Part shown: positions 60,844 through 64,000 of the stretch, in pieces
Layout: every line of letters starts with the position of its first letter
Position numbering within the stretch: the stretch's first letter is position 1
NCBI GenBank assembly: GCA_035714085.1
Contig: DASTMP010000173.1
Span: 100,831 to 164,830, forward strand
Origin: JAJVID01 sp035714085
Lineage (GTDB): Bacteria > Acidobacteriota > Blastocatellia > RBC074
Reading direction: 5' to 3'
Length of the DNA stretch: 64,000 nucleotides
Program-made: the position numbers and the translations under genes
The notes under the pieces: generated by a model
What the model saw: only the letters and a program-made list of their open reading frames with translations
What the model was told of the DNA's origin: nothing
Database searches by the model: none

Positions 60844-61227
60844 TTACGAACGCGTCTCAGATCTGCTGGCAGTCTGTGAGACCAGTGGTTCGAAGTACTG
60901 GCTCGAGGCCCGATTGACGCGTGACAGCTTCAGCTTGATGCCCGTCGCGACAGCAAACAGAATCAAGCCGAATAGAAGCAGGAGCAGCGGCTCAACTTCA
61001 GTCAAAATGAAAGGATCCTTTTTACTTTTATCGTCAGGCGCCTTGTGGATTGTTGTTTGCTCGCCGATGTCAGCAATGGCGGATGTGCGCCACGCTGGAT
61101 CGGCTGGTGCGCCTGGGCCGCCGGATTGGCAGGTTGCCGCTCCCGGATGACCGAGGCATAGAGAAAGAAAGACGAGAAGAATTATTTGAGCGAAACTGCT
61201 ACTGAGTCTGACGAATATTTGTGACAT
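60844..61227 (-). CDS. Small exported membrane protein at the head of the locus
   Basis: 127 residues. Signal-like segment IILLVFLSLCLGHPGAA (about 15-31), a polar middle, then VEPLLLLLFGLILFAVATGIKLKLSR (about 79-104) as a membrane helix with a basic end. The helix looks like a PEP-CTERM tail (EPxxLLLxGxxL), but 23 residues follow it, so a true sorting signal is doubtful and no exosortase is in the window. GAGG lies about 11 bases before the ATG. It is the first gene after a 1-kb gap, so it probably starts the transcript of the exopolysaccharide locus. Confidence 0.55.
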   Translation of the reverse strand: MSQIFVRLSSSFAQIILLVFLSLCLGHPGAATCQSGGPGAPADPAWRTSAIADIGEQTTIHKAPDDKSKKDPFILTEVEPLLLLLFGLILFAVATGIKLKLSRVNRASSQYFEPLVSQTASRSETRS

Positions 61228-62275
61228 GGGGGAACGTACCTCAACATGAACATATGAACATGATGAGCATGGAGGATTATTTCGGCTCTCCAGGGATTAG
61301 CATGGTATGCTTCATATCTTGCGCTTCATTGCCCGAAGAGGCCATAACCTTATCCCGGAATGCGCCAGGGGCTAACGCCTAACGCCGACGCAGGATAGAC
61401 CTAGCCGCTTGCGCACAAGGCGAAGGCATGTCGACACACACCTCCCCGACTCGCTGGGACCATAAAGGAAACCTCGTGTCGAGGCAGCGCGCTGATTATC
61501 CGAACCTGGTCAGTAAATATGGTCGCTCTGCTAATCGGGCCTGAGCCCACCGGCTATAAATGCGCGAAACAGCTGATGAAGACGATTTCGCGTCACATTC
61601 ATTGCGCTCCAAGCGGTGAGCGACCTATGCCTAAGGCGCGGGCGACCCACTATGAGTGATAAGGCGACGTGACTAAGGGCAAAGCAAAGTAATTAGGCAA
61701 CGAGATATCCACGCGGCGCCAAGCGCCTGACGGACTGCGGAAAAGAAGACTTAAAATTTCTTCCCCGAGAAACCTCCCGCTGATACATGGTCAGCGCTGT
61801 TTATCATTAAAGGCCGTTTGCTACCTCCCATTTGTAGCAGATTTCGAAGAACTCCCTATCGCGCGACTCCCTCTGTTCGCGTTACCTCATCCTGCTTTTC
61901 AATTGTTATTTGTGTTGAACGGATTTGTTATGGCCTGCTATGCCCTGCGCCTTTTCTGTCCAAGTTCTGGACCAGGCGCTCTCGATCGTCAGACAAGGTA
62001 AGTGGCTGTTTGTTAGTCTGAGTAATTTTGTGACCCATGTGGATCAATTGCAAAACTCCCGAGACGTCTGCCATTTCCTAACCACTGTCATCGTTCGAGA
62101 TGTGGGGGGCGCAGTCACCTAAAACAAACACCTTAATTCGCAGATGTCGGGATATAAACCAGGTCCCATAAAGGAACGACCTGGATATTATACAAATCTC
62201 CTCCCGTGTACATCAGCGATTGCGATAATTCTTCACTGGCGCAATCGCCCTTTTTGGACTATACAATTCGCCTCG
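61228..62275. other. 1.05-kb gene-free region upstream of the exopolysaccharide locus
   Basis: No ORF with ribosome site or coding character. The AT-rich repeats ATGAACAT-ATGAACATG-ATGAGCATG (61250-61276) and a hairpin CCAGGTC/GACCTGG near 62158-62185 are the only structures noticed. The latter could end the LuxR gene on the minus strand. The region should hold the locus promoter and a long leader; I could not place a promoter with confidence. Confidence 0.5.
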
Positions 62276-63046
62276 CTACTCGGGGAGAATTGTCAGAAGA
62301 GATTTGGAACGAGCTTCAGCTTTTTTGTGAACATTCTTTTCAGCTTTTCTCGGGGATTGGCCTGTGACCGCCGGAGGTTTGGCGAGGCCATATTGATAGG
62401 CATAGACAATCAGCCTCTGACGGCCCTTAACACCGACCTTCTCGAAGATCGAGGTCAGATAATGGCGCACCGTCGGCTCAGAAATGTAGAGTCGCTCCGC
62501 TATCTGCTTATTCTTAAGCCCCTCGCCGATCAAGGCTATGATGTCCCGTTCGCGGCCGGTGAGCCACACGCCATTATTCAACACCCTGTTGGTCTGCTTC
62601 ACATCGCCTGCGTATAACAGGTCATCGAGCGCGTGAGAAACAGTTCTAGGATCGAGCCAGACCTCACCGGCGTAGACGCTCTTCACGGCCGCTATAAGAC
62701 GTTCAGGCGGTTCCGTCTTCTGAACCATCCCCTTCACCCCGAGCCGCACTATGCGCAGGCGCCATTCAAGTTCGAAGTCGCTGATAAGGACCAGCACGCG
62801 CGCTCCCTCGGCGATGACCGAGAGATCTGGGAGAAGATCGAGAGCGGATTCGCCGTCGGAATTCAAGTTTAGGATAATGATGTCCGGGCGCAGGCGCGCG
62901 CCTTCGAGCGCTTCCTCACGGCTCGAAGCTTCGCCAACGACGGCGAATTCGGGTTCTTTTTCCAGGATCAGTCGAAGCCCCGCGCGGAGCAGAGCCTGAT
63001 TATCGACGAGCAATATACTAATAAGGGACGTATTCGACTCAGGCAT
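62276..63046 (-). CDS. LuxR/NarL-type response regulator with atypical receiver
   Basis: 256 residues. Receiver domain about 9-125: ISILLVDNQALLRAGLRLIL, PDIIILNLNSDGESALDLL and GVKGMVQKTEPPERLIAAV. The phosphoacceptor Asp (expected in LLDLN) is Asn, and the first acidic pair (VDD) is VDN, so phosphorylation is unlikely. The C-terminal HTH (about 165-225) is complete: LTGRERDIIALIGEGLKNKQIAERLYISEPTVRHYLTSIFEKVGVKGRQRLIVYA. It probably regulates in a phosphorylation-independent way. It lies 1 kb upstream of the exopolysaccharide locus on the same strand, so it may control that locus. A basic tail follows the HTH. Confidence 0.85.
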   Translation of the reverse strand: MPESNTSLISILLVDNQALLRAGLRLILEKEPEFAVVGEASSREEALEGARLRPDIIILNLNSDGESALDLLPDLSVIAEGARVLVLISDFELEWRLRIVRLGVKGMVQKTEPPERLIAAVKSVYAGEVWLDPRTVSHALDDLLYAGDVKQTNRVLNNGVWLTGRERDIIALIGEGLKNKQIAERLYISEPTVRHYLTSIFEKVGVKGRQRLIVYAYQYGLAKPPAVTGQSPRKAEKNVHKKAEARSKSLLTILPE

Positions 63047-63150
63047 AGCTTTTTTATAACCTCTGTACCTGGCCTGGCCTTTGAAACCTTCAACAGTCGA
63101 TCACAAATCTGAAATGTATGTCGAAGTATTTGTGTTCGGCTACAGGGAAA

Positions 63151-63167
63151 TTAGTTTATTAACTAAC
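63151..63167. promoter_or_regulatory. Small palindrome upstream of the LuxR gene
   Basis: TTAGTT-TATT-AACTAA is a perfect 6-bp inverted repeat about 105 bases before the LuxR ATG. It could be an operator; nothing more supports it. Confidence 0.25.
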
Positions 63168-63239
63168 CGATGGGAGTGTTTATGGGAGTAACAGGGAAAA
63201 GGAGCGACGGGAAAGGCCACAGTCCCTTTATTTGTCTAT

Positions 63240-63282
63240 CGGGGCGGAGGGATTCGAACCCCCGACCTCTCGGTCCCAAACT
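63240..63282 (-). tRNA. 3' fragment of tRNA-Pro (TGG), attachment-site-like
   Basis: The minus strand reads the last part of a tRNA: anticodon loop TTTGGGA (anticodon TGG with G37, as in proline tRNAs), variable loop, T-arm GTTCGAATC with its stem, and CCGCCCCG acceptor 3' side. The 5' half is missing: upstream there is no D-arm, no matching acceptor strand and no complementary anticodon stem (CGCAG faces CCGAG). A 3' tRNA remnant of about 43 bases is the usual footprint of an integrase attachment site. It is not a functional tRNA. Confidence 0.65.
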
Positions 63283-63632
63283 GCGCGACCGTTGTAATCT
63301 CACGGAACCGCCTATGCCGAGATTACCTGTAAGTAGTTGTCACGCTATACAACTACGGCGAGCCCGCTCTTTTTGCAATCAGGCATGCCGCGTCCCGGAG
63401 CGCGAGATTTTCGCGTTTTCGTGACGGTTATCGTGAGTAATTAGTGAGTCACAAACTTGACAGCCACGCGAACCGTGCTATTCTGCCCGCGCTGCTATCT
63501 CGCCAACTAATCACTACAACCCGATGCGCATTGCGTCGTGCAGATGACCGCGACGTAAGACTATACCGCACAATACTTAATCAATCTGCGCGACAGCGTA
63601 CAGAGCGCACGATCAAAAGGAGATTTCTTCAC
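63283..63632. other. Gene-free region with short hairpins beside the tRNA fragment
   Basis: No coding signal was found. Two inverted repeats are visible: GTAATCTC (63294-63301) with GAGATTAC (63319-63326), and GTAGTTGT (63333-63340) with ACAACTAC (63349-63356). They may be part of an attachment region. No promoter was recognised for the gene at 63633. Confidence 0.4.
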
Positions 63633-63962
63633 ATGCCTATGCCAGGAGCATACGCGGACCAGTCCGCCGAGGCCCTCGCGCCGCAACCCTATCCCGAGGC
63701 CACCGGCCAATCCGCCGGCGCTTCTCAACCTCAACCCTATCGTGCCTTCGACGAGAAGGAGATCGTAGAAATCTTTTCCTATCACCCTCCGACTCCGGAT
63801 CAGAGAATGACCTACGAAAGGATCAACGCAGCATTCATTGATCTCGCAATCGAAATCGCGCCGTTCCTGCCTGACGGTCCAGGCAAGACCGCCGCGATCC
63901 GCAAACTCGCCGACGCCAGAATGGCAGCGAACGCGGCCGTAGCACTCGGAGGGAAGTTCTGA
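63633..63962 (+). CDS. Acb2/Tad1-type hairpin-domain protein (possible cyclic-nucleotide sponge)
   Basis: 109 residues from ATG 63633 (AAGGAG 10 bases upstream). Residues 1-45 are Pro/Gln/Ala-rich and probably disordered. The last 62 residues match the pattern of the Acb2/Tad1 helical hairpin: IFSYHPPTPDQRMTYERI, a long helix AAFIDLAIEIAPFLP, then KTAAIRKLADARMAANAAVAL. Phage Acb2 and Tad1 bind cyclic oligonucleotides or gcADPR and block CBASS or Thoeris defence. The assignment rests on motif resemblance. The neighbouring tRNA-Pro fragment suggests a mobile element. Longer upstream in-frame ORF has no ribosome site. Confidence 0.6.
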   Translation: MPMPGAYADQSAEALAPQPYPEATGQSAGASQPQPYRAFDEKEIVEIFSYHPPTPDQRMTYERINAAFIDLAIEIAPFLPDGPGKTAAIRKLADARMAANAAVALGGKF

Positions 63963-64000
63963 TCGAAGGCTGAGAACCAGACGGCCGGCGCGCTTCACCA

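Noticed and set aside
60844..61227. PEP-CTERM sorting signal
   Set aside because: The EPLLLLLFG helix resembles one, but 23 residues follow it and no exosortase gene is visible in the window.
61818..62122. Two overlapping plus-strand ORFs of 65-67 codons
   Set aside because: They have no ribosome site, are rich in Cys/Arg/Ser as chance frames are, and match no family.
61228..62275. Cyclic di-GMP riboswitch before the exopolysaccharide locus
   Set aside because: I scanned both strands for the conserved GCACAGGGCAAACC-like core and found none.
63240..63330. Complete tRNA gene
   Set aside because: Only the anticodon loop to 3' end can be folded. The 5' half, D-arm and acceptor partner are missing.
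63170..63424. 84-codon plus-strand ORF containing RRDSNPRPLGPK
   Set aside because: This is the well-known false translation of the antisense of a tRNA 3' end; no real protein family.

Overview
The window most likely comes from an acidobacterium, probably of the Blastocatellia type. Two families that are essentially acidobacterial support this: a von Willebrand-type protein of the 'VWFA-related Acidobacterial' type (4661-5899) and a decayed 'Solibacter' C-terminal domain of the TIGR03437 type (34203-34765). Genes are tightly packed and moderately GC-rich, and short palindromic and tandem repeats are scattered through intergenic and coding DNA. No taxonomy was computed; this is inference from families.

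Left flank (1-15184): mixed housekeeping genes. They include an AraC regulator cut by the window edge, a PQQ-type beta-propeller with an EF-hand insert, a chimeric AraC remnant, nusB with a near-consensus promoter, a 3-hydroxyacyl-CoA dehydrogenase, a rhomboid protease, the ResB/CcsA cytochrome c maturation pair, and a membrane glycosyltransferase. A probable plus-strand small RNA (about 4400-4649) has both a promoter and an intrinsic terminator. A 110-bp piece of the acetyltransferase gene at 23151-24428 is found again at 8986-9095, where it forms the antisense 3' end of the rhomboid gene.

Centre (15311-61227): about 46 kb of genes, all on the minus strand, forming a Wzx/Wzy-type exopolysaccharide locus. 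In transcription order it starts with a small membrane protein, Wzz-like chain-length protein, CpsD-like ATPase, polyprenyl-phosphate sugar transferase and export protein. Glycosyltransferases, deacetylases, a heparinase-type lyase, AlgD-like GDP-mannose dehydrogenase (so probably a mannuronate-containing polymer), flippase, polymerase, a CapK-like ligase, DUF362, asparagine synthase and a beta-helix protein follow. The distal half carries an unusual decoration island: luciferase-like monooxygenase, stand-alone DltA-like adenylation enzyme, formyltransferase, carrier protein, an SxtJ-like protein, a 52-residue SxtK/DUF5989-like protein and two carbamoyltransferases. After these come a glycosyltransferase, three SGNH hydrolases and three acyltransferases. 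I infer that the polymer is carbamoylated, acylated and possibly (formyl)aminoacylated.

Right edge (62276-64000): a LuxR-type regulator whose receiver lacks the phosphoacceptor aspartate, a 3' fragment of tRNA-Pro that looks like an attachment site, and a small protein ending in what appears to be an Acb2/Tad1-type nucleotide-sponge hairpin domain. This looks like the edge of a mobile element that continues beyond the window.
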